From NCBI RefSeq assembly GCF_000003605.2, contig NW_003109080.1, positions 91,294-118,598 of the forward strand: a stretch of 27,305 bases of DNA. The letters run 5' to 3'. The stretch is from Saccoglossus kowalevskii. Taxonomy: Eukaryota > Hemichordata > Enteropneusta > Harrimaniidae. Below the pieces are notes generated by a model. The model did no database searches. It had not been told where the DNA came from and saw nothing but the letters and a program-made list of their open reading frames with translations. Shown here piece after piece: positions 10,166 through 19,815 of this stretch. Position numbers and translations under genes: made by a program. Each line of letters opens with the position of its first letter. Position 1 is the stretch's first letter.

Positions 10166-10930
10166 TCACTAATCCACGATGTCATTTACCCGATATTAAT
10201 TACGTCATGCAATTTATTGTGTGTCAATATAATACCGGTAGACAAAGTGTGTAAGTATTGGAAACTTGTCTATTCAAATTCTGCGAATAATTTTGACATT
10301 GTTTCTAGTGTAATTATTTTGATGATTATATTTAACATATACCTAGTACACAGTATTTGTTATTTTTTCACGACTGCTTATTTTACAAGTATGAAATGAA
10401 AAAAAAATCAAATTCATTTAGATGCAGTTAAATGTGTTATTTGTCCAGGTATAGATTTCGTGTCATATGTACATTTGATTTCACATTTTCATTGTAATCA
10501 GTATGTTGTTTTTTCAATTAAAAACAAAGCATGTATGAATAATATTTACGTTATTGGTGCAGTGTCTTTGTATGAGTAGTATCACAGGGAGCCAAGGAAC
10601 TATGATCAGCTGTACGCACTCCTTTTGAGCGGGGGGGGGGGTATCGGCTGGCATCTAGTGTAAGAAATATACAAGGGATGAAGGCTCCAGCCAGCTCACA
10701 TTTTTTAAACTCGAAAAAACAGACGAAAAGAATGAAAAATAAAATCTAAAAAAAAATACCAGGTTGAAGAATATTAGTTGCTCCTTCAAATTTCGCCAAA
10801 GCCTTACCTACATTTTACCGATATCTGCAGAATAAATCAAGAATACTACACAAATTGACTCCATTTAGGAATTCCTAACAGTTTGCCCGAACGCACGACA
10901 CCGTTGGAGGCGTGGCCTGTTCAGCATTTT
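10166..10930. other. 3' flank of the 615-aa gene, otherwise empty
   Basis: AT-rich sequence probably containing the 3' UTR; the best poly(A)-like hexamer is ATTAAA at 10517-10522. A run of 11 G lies at 10631-10641. No gene is visible. Confidence 0.4.
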
Positions 10931-10936
10931 GTCAAC

Positions 10937-10956
10937 AACCAATCACAAGATTGGTT
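10937..10956. promoter_or_regulatory. Back-to-back CCAAT/ATTGG palindrome
   Basis: AACCAATC and GATTGGTT face each other across a 4-nt spacer, so CCAAT boxes are present on both strands. A GC-box-like GGCGTGGCC sits about 30 bp to the left. This could be a promoter fragment, but no first exon can be placed on either side. Confidence 0.3.
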
Positions 10957-11504
10957 ACGAACCACATCGAGGTCACGACTCGGTTAGCCTTGCTCAACTG
11001 GTTCGTATACAATTAATAAAACGAGGCCTTGGTATCAAATTTAATACAATGGTATGAAATTCAAACCAGGAATGACCCGAACTAGTTCTAAGTATAGTCT
11101 AAAACATATAAACATGGCCCGGCATACGTGAGAACTTCCTTACCACTGAAACCATCTGTTGTTCATGTGCACATTTTCGAGCGTCAATGTGAAACATTTC
11201 GGTACATTTCATTACTCAGAAAGAACAATGTTTATTTTTGCGACAACTTCAGTGACCGTGTACGATTTAGGACAATGGACAATATAGGACCCCGGATTTT
11301 ATATTTATTTATTTTATTTTCAGTTGCATGATAATAATAGAACATGAACAAGCACAGATTATATACAACCTTTTAATAAACAGACGTTATAACATGTATC
11401 AGAGAAATTGACACCTGGAAATGACGATCGCACTGACTCTCCAGCAACGAAACGCGACAGACGCGATGACTGAAAGCAAGGCAACGCGACGGCTCTTTGG
11501 TTGT

Positions 11505-11535
11505 TTTATATAGGTAGTCGCCGACAATTCACCAT
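11505..11535 (+). promoter_or_regulatory. TATA-like motif followed by a short ORF start
   Basis: TTTATATAG at 11505-11513 is preceded by a CpG-containing stretch. CACCATGG at 11530-11537 follows and opens a 12-codon frame only. The ATG lies where the transcription start would be expected, so it may not be used. No downstream exon could be linked. Confidence 0.2.
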
Positions 11536-11590
11536 GGACGAAATTGCACAGACAAAGTGGTCTCACCATTAACCTGATCGATTTGCGCGA

Positions 11591-11668
11591 TCATGATTAT
11601 GATTATTTTGACGCCATTACTGAAATCGAGGGTCTAAATAAACATAACGCATATAATCATAATCATGA
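11591..11668. repeat. Inverted repeat, 16-bp perfect arms
   Basis: TCATGATTATGATTAT at 11591-11606 recurs as its exact reverse complement at 11653-11668, with a 46-nt spacer. The arms are built of a degenerate ATGATT repeat. An open frame crosses it, but its His/Asp/Asn/Tyr-rich peptide is a by-product of the repeat. Confidence 0.75.
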
Positions 11669-12801
11669 CTATTTTATTCGTCATAATTTTATTCAAGTTT
11701 ACAAAATAACAAAAAAGGGATTGAGAAATCACATGAAGAACTGTAGAAACTACTTTATCACACTGTTTGTTGCCATGCAACTACCTAAAACCGACAAACG
11801 TTTGAAGATATTTGCACTTCGTTCATTGTACAAGACCGCCTGTCCGCCATCTTCAATCATCATGGTTATCACAAATATAATTGGACGACACAAACGCGCC
11901 CATGGCTTTTGATTGTTTTCCCAACTAAGATGGTAAACCTTACACGGGACATTGAATTTTAACAATACGGTCTATAATTGTATACTAGTATTTAAAAAAA
12001 TTATATTAATTTGTACACATATCATCGATGGATATACCCCGTTTTCACAAATTGCGATCTAGCGAAGAATCGATTATAGGACGGCACAATGAGGTAATAT
12101 GGTGGAAGTGGTGTCGTTCAAATGGCAATAAAGTTTGTTCGCACAGTCGCATTTTCATTATAAGGACGACTACGAATCAAAACGATATGTTGTGCCACCC
12201 ATTTACGTCACAGAAGCGCATCGTCACTGGGGGGTGCGATTGATAGAGACGGTTTATATTGGCTGTTCACACACAACTAACAATTGAAACCGTTTAATGC
12301 AAATACTCCAATGTTCATTTCACAAATATAACAGAAATGTACATTTCACCAAATAACGTACATGTATTCATCTGATTACCGTATTGTGTTTTAGTTAAAA
12401 TTGCATGAAAACATCTGTATTTGGTTACTTTTTATTATTGAATGGACGGTGACACTGGACTGAATTGTATGATTTAAGCTCTCGTGTAAATGAAATTTTG
12501 GTAAGTCGAAATAACACAGATGGGCGGATTGATGATTACATAAAAACAACATGAATTCGGTGTAATAATAAAATGCCGAAAAAATATTATAATGGTAAGC
12601 TGCCAATGCACTAATACATGACACGTGAATTCTTTGACATCTGGCCCTGCAATAAAAATTTTGAATATATGTTCACTTTTGCCTGGACAACACTTTGACG
12701 AAGAAGATATTTTCGTATTAAACATTTTGGTTGGACTATTGCTCGAGGACGGTCTCAATTTCGACGCATCACTACGCATGCCTCCGGCGAGGAGTACACA
12801 C

Positions 12802-13012
12802 CCATGTCGAGTTTGTAGATATTTGGAGAGTGGCGCTGCATCTCTACCAGGAAGTTGTTAATGAAGTTGAGCTGCATCGACTGTTCAAAGTGTATCTTCA
12901 CCATCATGCGTTCAGCCCAGGGTGGAATCAGCGTTCCTATGGTAACGTATCGCTCGTTTTGCACCTGCGTAGACGGGATGTCGGCGGACCATTGTTTCAT
13001 ACAGCTTTCAAT
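12802..13012 (-). CDS. Exon 5 of the GRAM-like gene (3' boundary uncertain)
   Basis: A good acceptor (GTGTCTGTGTCAATAG) precedes the exon and its phase (0) matches exon 4. It gives about 70 residues (301-370 of the model), including RYVTIGTLIPPWAERMMVKI and FLVEMQRHSP, with codon use unlike the surrounding AT-rich sequence. The donor is unresolved: ATGG followed by GTGTGT ends the exon at 12802, but the frame stays open to 12755. A further exon may begin at 12646 after ATTTTTATTGCAG. In phase 1 it continues GPDVKEF; in phase 0 it ends after about 11 codons at TAG. The true C-terminus is therefore not determined. Confidence 0.5.
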
Positions 13013-13134
13013 CTATTGACACAGACACCAATTGTTAGTTATTATAAAAATGAATAAACAGTACGTATACATAAATGCATACCCTCATCTAATGAATACT
13101 AAACAGCGCAAGACTAAATAAAAAAAATCACAAA

Positions 13135-13345
13135 GCGCCACAGTCGCATCATCCAATGCGCAGTTGTCGCGCAGCGCGCATTTACATTTACGTATTTTAC
13201 GAGCGCGATGTATACGCCGCAAGGTAACCACATTGAACACTACGCGGCCGGCGTCTGTGGCAAATTAAAGCGCAACATTAAAGCGCATTTGTCTCACGCG
13301 ACGTCCGGCGCAATGTTCGCGGCAATGTTTGTTTATACGACGCTT
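13135..13345. other. CpG-dense segment in an intron
   Basis: Within AT-rich surroundings this stretch has a cluster of GCGC, CGCG and GCG words (for example GTCGCGCAGCGCGC and GCGGCCGGCGTC). It lies in the intron between exons 5 and 4 of the GRAM-like gene, on the 5' side of exon 5. It may be a young insertion that has not lost CpGs, or an unmethylated regulatory island. No gene model fits it. Confidence 0.4.
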
Positions 13346-13378
13346 TATACAATTTGTAGCCGTCATTATAACATTTAC

Positions 13379-13614
13379 CTCACAACATGTGCAACAGGGT
13401 TTAAAACATATACACAGGCTTCCACACGTTCTTGAGCACTCTGGTTTATTACCCCGGACAGTAGTTTTTGTTTTCACGCCAACGGAAGCATTCAAATCGA
13501 CGCTACGGAATCCTTCCATTGGTAGACTTTGTAGATACATAGAGTCCATCATCGAGGTCGTCAAATGATACGTATTGCAAGTTTTTCCGATTCTCTCCTC
13601 GGTGATATCCGAAG
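13379..13614 (-). CDS. Exon 4 of the GRAM-like gene, Cys-rich end
   Basis: The acceptor CATTATATTTTTGCAG and the donor TGTGAG/GTAAATG are both good, and only one frame is open. The exon starts with 2 nt of a split codon (phase 1, matching exon 3) and ends in phase 0 (matching exon 5). It encodes residues 223-300: first SDITEERIGKTCNTYH, then MYLQSLPMEGFRSVDL, which resembles the second half of a GRAM/PH-like fold. The last 21 residues hold eight cysteines, four of them in CC pairs, a pattern suited to palmitoylation or metal binding. Function is inferred from the GRAM-like part only. Confidence 0.55.
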
Positions 13615-14152
13615 CTGCAAAAATATAATGTGACAAGGAGAAAAAAAAACTAAATTAAAATGATATTTTTTGAAATTTGAACATTGAGCATCGTCGTTGT
13701 TTTACTTGATACGACAGCTAGCCATGCAGTTGTTGATTTGTTATTCAGTATGCAATGAGTGTTATGCACTATAATCGGCCAGGTGATTGGAAGCGCAGGT
13801 AGCCAATCAGCGAACGCATAGCAGCTAGTGATTTTTTGTAAGCCATGGTACTCTAAAATACTTTATTTTCGTTTGGAATTAATTTTCGCTATTTTTGCTG
13901 GAGGAATGATTCAGTGAAAATAAAATCGAGCAAATATACTTTTTTTTCGGACTACCCTCTTACAACACCCCTCTTCCGTGTTGTTTTTTGAACAAATCTT
14001 TATACAATGTATAATGATTGAGAAATGATTACAAAATAAAACAAGCTCAAGACAATAAACACTTAAAACAGACGTTAGCTGTGAATTTATTTTGTTTTAA
14101 TGCTGAAAATTATACATATGTTTCATTTCATTGGGCGTTAACTGGTAAGCAG

Positions 14153-14299
14153 CACAAACTAAACAAAGTATTCAGTGTATTGGGATTAAATGGAATTGCC
14201 AGTAAAGGCGGAGCGATAAGACGAGATGATCCCAGATGGATAGAAGAAATGCCTAAAATATATGACAACATACGAACATTTCCGGCATTCTATGTTTAG
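14153..14299 (+). CDS. Possible terminal exon of an unidentified plus-strand transcript
   Basis: After GGTAAGCAG a 48-codon frame reads a protein-like sequence including SVLGLNGIASKGGAIRRDD and PRWIEEMPKIYDNIRTFPAF, and stops at TAG (14297-14299). An AATAAA lies within 15 nt of the stop. The acceptor lacks a strong pyrimidine tract and no upstream exon was found. It sits antisense within the intron between exons 4 and 3 of the GRAM-like gene. It could equally be a transposon gene scrap. Confidence 0.2.
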   Translation, partial: HKLNKVFSVLGLNGIASKGGAIRRDDPRWIEEMPKIYDNIRTFPAFYV

Positions 14300-14852
14300 C
14301 AATGTTACTGAAATAAACATTAAGCTGAATGTAGTGTGAGTTTACTAAAAATTTATATTTATATTTATTTATATCGATACATCTATTGGTAAAAAAAGGG
14401 TGATATAGATGGCTGACAGTGCTGATAATGTGAATCCTTAATTTCACAGGAACAAATAATATTACTAAAATCATTTATTAATTAAAATATTTATTGATTA
14501 GTGACATAGACTGATTAACAATTTTATAAACGTGGTAGTGAACCGACGAAATCCGGAAAGATACAATTGTGACAACCCTATTGGTGGCTGGTAAGGACAG
14601 TGTACTCATTTCAGTGACTAGACTAGTATAGAAATGAGACAGGCATGCTGCAAGGATTACTACTATTCTATCTCAAACAATAGGTTTTATCAGAGGTACA
14701 TTACTTGGGGTTTGCAACTACGGTGACATGATACCAAGATCCCGTTCCAATCTCGCTCTCGCATAAGCGTTCCAACTTAGAAAAATTCGAATGCGCATGC
14801 CCGAGGTAACTAGGATACTGGGATGTCCAGGTGGATCAAAATAGCTGCTCAC

Positions 14853-15290
14853 GATATAATAATAATGTAATAATAATGTTTATTCAACCTTTGTATCGGC
14901 AGCATGAAAACAGTAATACATATATTTAAATTACATTCATCATTTCTTTTCTATATTGCCATAAATCAGTTACATATTTCCTAATTAAAGCTGATGAGGT
15001 ATTTCCCACATTTTCATTTATGTTTCATAGTGTATCACCAAAAAGGAAATTGAACCTATAATTCAACCCCCCTGAAAGAAAACTATTCATTAGTGATGAA
15101 GATTCAACATTGTTTCTCAGTGAGGTTTCTAATGCTAAATAAAATTCCTTTCTAATATGATTAGATGACGTACAAAGATAAAGAAAGTGGTAAATGTCTT
15201 CTTTGCCCTGATTGCAGACTCCACAAATTCCATGACGGATTACGATAACTATATTTTCTGTACATTTTTTATATATTACATTTTTTCACT
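14853..15290 (-). mobile_element. 3' tail of a non-LTR retrotransposon, nested in the DNA transposon
   Basis: On the minus strand the segment runs from a short coding remnant into a 3' UTR that ends in repeated ATTATT units near 14853-14880, a typical microsatellite-like 3' end of CR1/L2/jockey-type LINEs. The 5' side is truncated near 15290. It lies inside the 14691-15925 element. Confidence 0.55.
15025..15264 (-). pseudogene. C-terminal fragment of a LINE reverse-transcriptase ORF
   Basis: The frame reads C-x2-C (GICGVC), then about nine residues on EDIYHFLYLC, i.e. C-x2-C-x(n)-H-x4-C, followed by an Arg/Lys-containing helix and a stop at 15025-15027. This C-C-H-C knuckle near the very C-terminus is a hallmark of CR1/L2/jockey-like polymerases, after the reverse transcriptase domain. 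Everything upstream of it is missing. Confidence 0.55.
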
Positions 15291-16263
15291 ATGAATGTGG
15301 TAATACATGTGGTATATTGTTTTATTACAAACCGCCTTTGTCATGTCAGAAGGTCGTAGCATCAGTCTCGCTATCTACGAGATGAGACTTGAATGGGATC
15401 TTGACATGATGTCACCATACAGGTCTCATGCCACTAATTAACCAATGGCTGCTCGTGGCTGCTCAATTTAAATGCCCAGCAAGAACCAATGAAATTTTTT
15501 AAATATTATTTTTCTCAGGTGCTCCCTGTTTGAGGGCGTAATCACCTGGGTCAGAGGTGAGACCAACATGTGGTCTTTTGTTTACTACTTAGCGCTGTGT
15601 TCCTGTGGGTTTATTCTGTGTGTTAATGGATGTTCTAATCTTGGTGTTTTTCTAGTGATTTCTCTTGGTGCAATCCAAATACAGTAGGTGTGTCTTGTTT
15701 ACCTGAGATTTGCAAGAGTTTGAGCTGGCCAACATGTTAGTTTTTTCATATGGTTGATTACTGGCATGTTGATTTCCCATTTTTGAGCCATATTTTCAAC
15801 TTTCTTCGTCATTTTCATATAGCAATCTCGTCATATGTTAACATTGTCGTCTATGGAAATTCAATTAGTGGTATGAGCCCTGTTACAGTACTATGCGCGT
15901 TGCAAACCCCAAGTAATGTACCTCTGGTTTTATACATTATTGTATAATATTCGCCAACCTGGTAATGTTTGAAGTGGAATATAACAACTAAAACAAATAT
16001 TATCTCTATACTAGTGATTATTTCTACGCGAACCGAATATGACACTATTAAATAAACTATCTGAATTGTGTATATAAATTTGCAGTTATGCATCTTTTTT
16101 AACACGAGCGTCAAAACTCATCCTCGGACTGACGACACGGAAACAAAGATGACACGACAGAATTTAGTCAGTAACGGCCTATCATTTACCTATCACACTC
16201 AAGTCAAAAATATAAAAATAGGAATAATCTTCGGTGCCTTGCACCGCATAAATTGAGACGTAC

Positions 16264-16437
16264 CTGAAGCTTCTTCCGCCGAGAGTAATAACAGTCGCCT
16301 AGATGTCAGGAATGCCCTCCCACGAGTCATCGCAGGTTTCCCACTTTGAAACTTACCAGTCGGGTCGAGAAATGTAACGCTGGTATAATATATATATTGA
16401 CCACCCATCAATAACTCCTCTCCATCAAATATTAGAG
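16264..16437 (-). CDS. Exon 3 of the GRAM-like gene (first half of a GRAM/WBP2-like domain)
   Basis: The exon starts after TTTATTTTCATTTAAAG and ends at GCTTCAG/GTACGT, both good sites, with phase 1 on both sides. Its 57 residues include LIFDGEELLMGG, a V-T-F strand and RGRAFLTSRRLLLLS. This matches the pattern of WBP2-type GRAM domains, where a GE-x-[IL]-L start is followed by a G-x-[AVI]-[FY]-LT-x-[YR]-R-[LV] strand. GRAM domains are PH-like folds found in membrane-associated and WW-binding proteins. The family assignment is from motif memory, not from a search. The intron to exon 2 carries the 16670-17202 repeat. Confidence 0.6.
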
Positions 16438-16669
16438 CTTTAAATGAAAATAAAGACGTGAACACGTTAATATTTAGTGTTGTTTGTTGTTTTAAACAAG
16501 CGACCGAAATAGCTCGGCTGTCCTACAAGAACATTGTGGTAGCCAATGCTAGCGATGCACAACCTTAAGACAAAACGCAGTTAATCCACACAAAAAAGAC
16601 TAGTTTGGTTCTGGTAGTTAAGAACATGTCAACTTAACTACATCAAACAAATTGTGTTATAACTATATA

Positions 16670-17202
16670 AATAACATTTGCCAAAAATAGAGAATTGAAG
16701 ATATTGCCACGAAATGAACAAATCTGACAGAGGTTCACACACGGTACCCCCATACCAAGTATCTAAACAATTGGGCTGTCAGTTTTCAAAAAGTAGTTGA
16801 AAATATCATTTTTTACCAAAAATAACAAAAATATTTGTCAAAGATAGAGAATTGAAGTTATCATCATGAAATGAACATATCTGACAGAAATCCATCTAAG
16901 GTACCTACATACCAAGTATCGAAGCAATTGATCTTGTAGTTTATATAGTTTATGTAGTTTAGATATAAAAAATAGCATTTTTGCCAAAAATGTCAAAAAA
17001 TATTTGCAAAAAATAGAGAATTGAATATATCGTCACGAAATGAACGAATCTGACAGAGGTTCCTACATACCAAGTATCAAAACAATTGAGCTAGACGTTT
17101 TCAAGAAGTCGTTCATGCGATTGTTGGTGGGCGACGGACGGACGGACAATCACTTATATGAATAGTTCCGCTCTATCATCTACGATGATAGCGAAGCTAA
17201 AA
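16670..17202. repeat. Tandem/dispersed repeat, about three units of 157-169 bp, with terminal GGAC run and hairpin
   Basis: TAGAGAATTGAA recurs at 16688, 16845 and 17014. Each copy is followed by a CACGAAATGAAC-like stretch, CTGACAGA, then ATACCAAGTATC and AACAATTG. The array ends in GACGGACGGACGGAC (about 17136-17150) and a hairpin CTATCAT-CTACG-ATGATAG near 17172. It is non-coding and lies in an intron on the complementary strand to the gene. Confidence 0.8.
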
Positions 17203-18215
17203 ATAGGTAGTCGTCATGATCGAAATGAACCCCATACGATGTATACAACGATTGGATATACATTGCTTGTTTACCCTAAATTCTAACTCTTACTGTGCAA
17301 CGACTTTTTAACTACTCGTACAAACGTCACCTGGAAAAATTATAGTCACGCATATTACATCAGGTAATTTGTTATATATAACTTAACTTTGGACTTTGAA
17401 ATGAGAGATTCGTGTCAAACCTTTAACGAAAAGCCGACAGCGTAGCACCGATTTGTGATTCTGTAAACCAGCCATCACGTAATTCTATAATGGCTGACTT
17501 TGCAAGTCCTATGTGAATAGACCAACTGCATTGTATGCTTTGGTATTTGTAATAATCGATAAACAAGCAGACATGCACAGACAAGACGGTGCCTTTTTTT
17601 AGTATGATGCATTCTTTCACAGATTACAATGTCGTATAGTGTACGGAGAAAAAAGGGACTACCCCACTTCTAGGAAGTTGTCGGTTAACCGGTCCTCCCC
17701 CGGGGGAATCATGTTGATAAAAGTAGGACTTAGGAGTGTTCTGCAAAAAATAAAAACAGCCTATTCCCACTGATTTTTAGATAATAAATTTAAAAATAAC
17801 ACTGACTTTTTTTTCGAATTAAACTTCAGTCAAGGTATTTTTAGATACGTTGTTTTCTGTTCGAACGCCTCTGTGCATTTGATGTAAACGAAAGTCAAGT
17901 GACCACGAAATCTCAACATGACTTTCACGTTCACCTCTCGTTTACGCAATTTATATTTATTTTTCAAGAATTTTTCATTGGAATCGCAACAGACTGCAAG
18001 CAAGTCTAGTTCAGGTGTTCCAAAACAACTGCCCAAACACTTTTTTTTATATTTTCGCGGACATGATAATTAAAAAAATATAATCCTTTTTCCACGAAAT
18101 TCAGAACGCACACGCATATTATTTGACCAGCCAAGTGCCCGGACCGGTTCTACACTAAATCATATTAAAATTATCTTTTCATATGTCTCTTCTTCCGAAT
18201 ATAAGCGTAACTTAC
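17203..18215. other. Intron sequence, nothing further supported
   Basis: Part of the intron between exons 3 and 2 of the GRAM-like gene. Short minus-strand frames near 17423-17620 and 17830-18036 lack good splice borders in a compatible phase. GGTTAACC and CCCCCGGGGG palindromes lie near 17682-17706. Confidence 0.35.
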
Positions 18216-18666
18216 TCTGCAAGAGCTGGTCGTACGAGAGATTGTTGTGCTGTGAGCTGTACTGTTGATAGGCAGCTTGATACGAAGACTTTGCATTGGT
18301 ATTAAGTACATCTTCCAACTGTTTGCGACTTTTGTGCGTACTTGCCAATTCCTGGATGGTGTTTGCAGTAAAAGGATTATACATCGCTGGGCTGAAATTC
18401 TGGGCCGTGTAACCAGGTCCCTGCATCGGTGCTGTAGGCTGGACGGGAGCATGTGTCTGTGCAGTGCCCGGTTGCGGTAGCGGATTCTGTGATTGAGGTT
18501 GAGCGGTAACCACCGGCGGTGCATCTGCGGTCGGCTCTCGGGGTTGTACCATTTTCACGGGGCCTGAATGGTTTGATTCGTACGGTGGCAAGTGAGATGT
18601 TGTGGCGACATCTTTGTCGTGCGGGTCCTCCTCGTAATCGTCTAATTCAAGCAAATCATCGTCCAC
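18216..18666 (-). CDS. Exon 2 of the GRAM-like gene, Pro/Gln-rich N-terminal region
   Basis: The acceptor TTTGTGTTTAAG opens the exon in phase 0. The donor is the perfect consensus GTAAGT at 18215-18210, leaving phase 1. The 150 residues begin VDDDLLELDDYEED (acidic), continue through a Pro/Gln/Thr-rich disordered stretch (residues about 50-105 of the model) with an LPPY motif that could bind WW domains, and end in a probably helical part with IQELASTHKSRKQLEDVL and YQAAYQQYSSQ. The ATG at the start of the longer open frame lies in intron sequence and is not the true start. Confidence 0.65.
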
Positions 18667-18965
18667 CTTAAACACAAATGACAAATCGACACTGAACCGT
18701 AGCCCCGTTAACTATAACATCTCTCCCAATGGTTTCCAAATATGTTAATAAAAACACAGAATAACGCTAACATCATGTTTGAACATTCAAACTAGGCATG
18801 TGAATGAATGCAATTGTTTGTAACATATATTAATAATTTTGGAAGTGTGTTGTGTTTCAGCAACCCTACTGATATCATTGTGGTCATAGTTATAGCTCAC
18901 CAAATTTAATTTACACCAAGCGACGCTAATTATCAGGTAAGAAAATAAAAGTTGTAATACCTTAC

Positions 18966-19004
18966 CTTGCTAAGGTCTGTTTTCTCTGGATGGACGGCCG
19001 TCAT
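18966..19004 (-). CDS. Exon 1 of the GRAM-like gene (start codon)
   Basis: ATG at 19004 opens MTAVHPEKTDLSK, and the exon ends AGCAAG/GTAAGG, a strong donor in phase 0 that fits exon 2 exactly. An A at -3 supports the start. Exons 1-4 together give 300 codons with no stop. The gene then spans at least 6.2 kb, with two introns loaded with repeats. The linkage of exons 1 and 2 is well supported; that of 2 to 3 and 3 to 4 rests on compatible phase and strand, so two adjacent genes cannot be excluded. Confidence 0.6.
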
Positions 19005-19784
19005 ACTTGACCTTATGCGTACGTTTTAATCTTAGGTTACAGTATCTCTTTTACCCACCAACTGCTCCGAAGTAACAGACAATTGCCTATGCACCACCTT
19101 TATAGTCTGAATCTGCATCACATAGGCTGTCACGATAAACGTTGTCACCCCGACAAGCTAGACGCACTAGTACACCACATGAATGACTTGCTATTCATAC
19201 ATATCATACAGTTTATACATGTGTTTAATGTCAGAAGTGCCACACCCAGCGAAGGTGTGTTTTTTCCGTTTCATCTCAATTTTACGATTTAAAACCCAAC
19301 CACGGTTGTAAATCCCGTAAAGCACGCCATGGCGGGCGTATCGGGATTCAAGGGGAGTATCAGCACTAGTTGGAAGGAATACAATTGAGAGTCGTCTGGA
19401 CGAGTAGTGCTTTCAGAGCGATAACCCTGAATTCACAAAATGAATAGTTCTTTTGACTTTTGCTGTATTATAGTGTCGTCAAGGAGAGGCCCATTTGTTG
19501 TCGTACACAGGCATTTAGCAAACAAGCTAACACACATCCATTTTATGAGGCCAGCTCCCGTATTATTCCCCAAATTCCTGGAATTCATGAATAGTAACTG
19601 TTTCCTGGAAAACAACGTCTAAATGTGTTAATCACCTGACAACTAAAGGGAAGGCATGACTCGGGGTTCGGTCGAATGCAATTGAACGGCATATAATCCA
19701 GAGCATTTGATTTTTGTCTAGACCACAAACAGACGAACATTTCGTTAACCCAGCAGCTCACTTTCCAAAACTCTTATATTAAAT
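19005..19784. other. Upstream flank of the GRAM-like gene
   Basis: No coding feature. An imperfect inverted repeat lies at 19311-19348 (AATCCCG then GCACGCC facing GGCGGGCGTA then CGGGATT, loop ATGG). No TATA box is evident near the start exon. Confidence 0.35.
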
Positions 19785-19815
19785 GGGGATGGGGGGGGGG
19801 CAGGGGGGCAAGGGG
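19785..19815 (+). other. G-quadruplex-type motif
   Basis: Four G-runs of 4, 10, 6 and 4 bases are separated by AT, CA and CAA, which meets the usual G3+N1-7 pattern easily. The C-rich complement could form an i-motif. It lies in non-coding DNA about 0.8 kb upstream of the GRAM-like gene's start codon. Confidence 0.7.

Larger units (their letters stand above)
14691..15925. mobile_element. DNA transposon relic (1.2 kb) with 8-bp target duplication, in an intron
   Basis: A 27-bp perfect inverted repeat (AGAGGTACATTACTTGGGG then TTTGCAAC) marks both ends. GGTTTTAT is duplicated exactly at 14683-14690 and 15926-15933. The left end has one extra C before AGAGG. CAGAGG-type termini with 8-bp duplications fit hAT elements. 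A second, weaker inverted repeat lies inside (14722-14754 against 15385-15417, GGTGACATGAT then AAGATCCC). No transposase frame is visible. It interrupts the intron between exons 4 and 3 of the GRAM-like gene and contains a retrotransposon tail. Confidence 0.85.

Noticed and set aside
11544-11912. 122-codon open frame rich in His, Asp, Asn and Tyr
   Set aside because: The composition comes from the ATGATT inverted repeat it crosses.
12625-13057. Overlapping plus-strand frames opposite exon 5 of the GRAM-like gene
   Set aside because: They are shadows of the minus-strand exon, which has better splice sites and a consistent phase.
13329-13568. Plus-strand frame opposite exon 4
   Set aside because: Shadow of the minus-strand exon.
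15851-16114. 87-codon minus-strand frame
   Set aside because: It runs across the end of the 14691-15925 transposon, so it cannot be an old gene; its composition is AT-driven.
18171-18524. Second minus-strand frame and a plus-strand frame over exon 2
   Set aside because: They are shadows; only the chosen frame matches the splice phases of exons 1 and 3.
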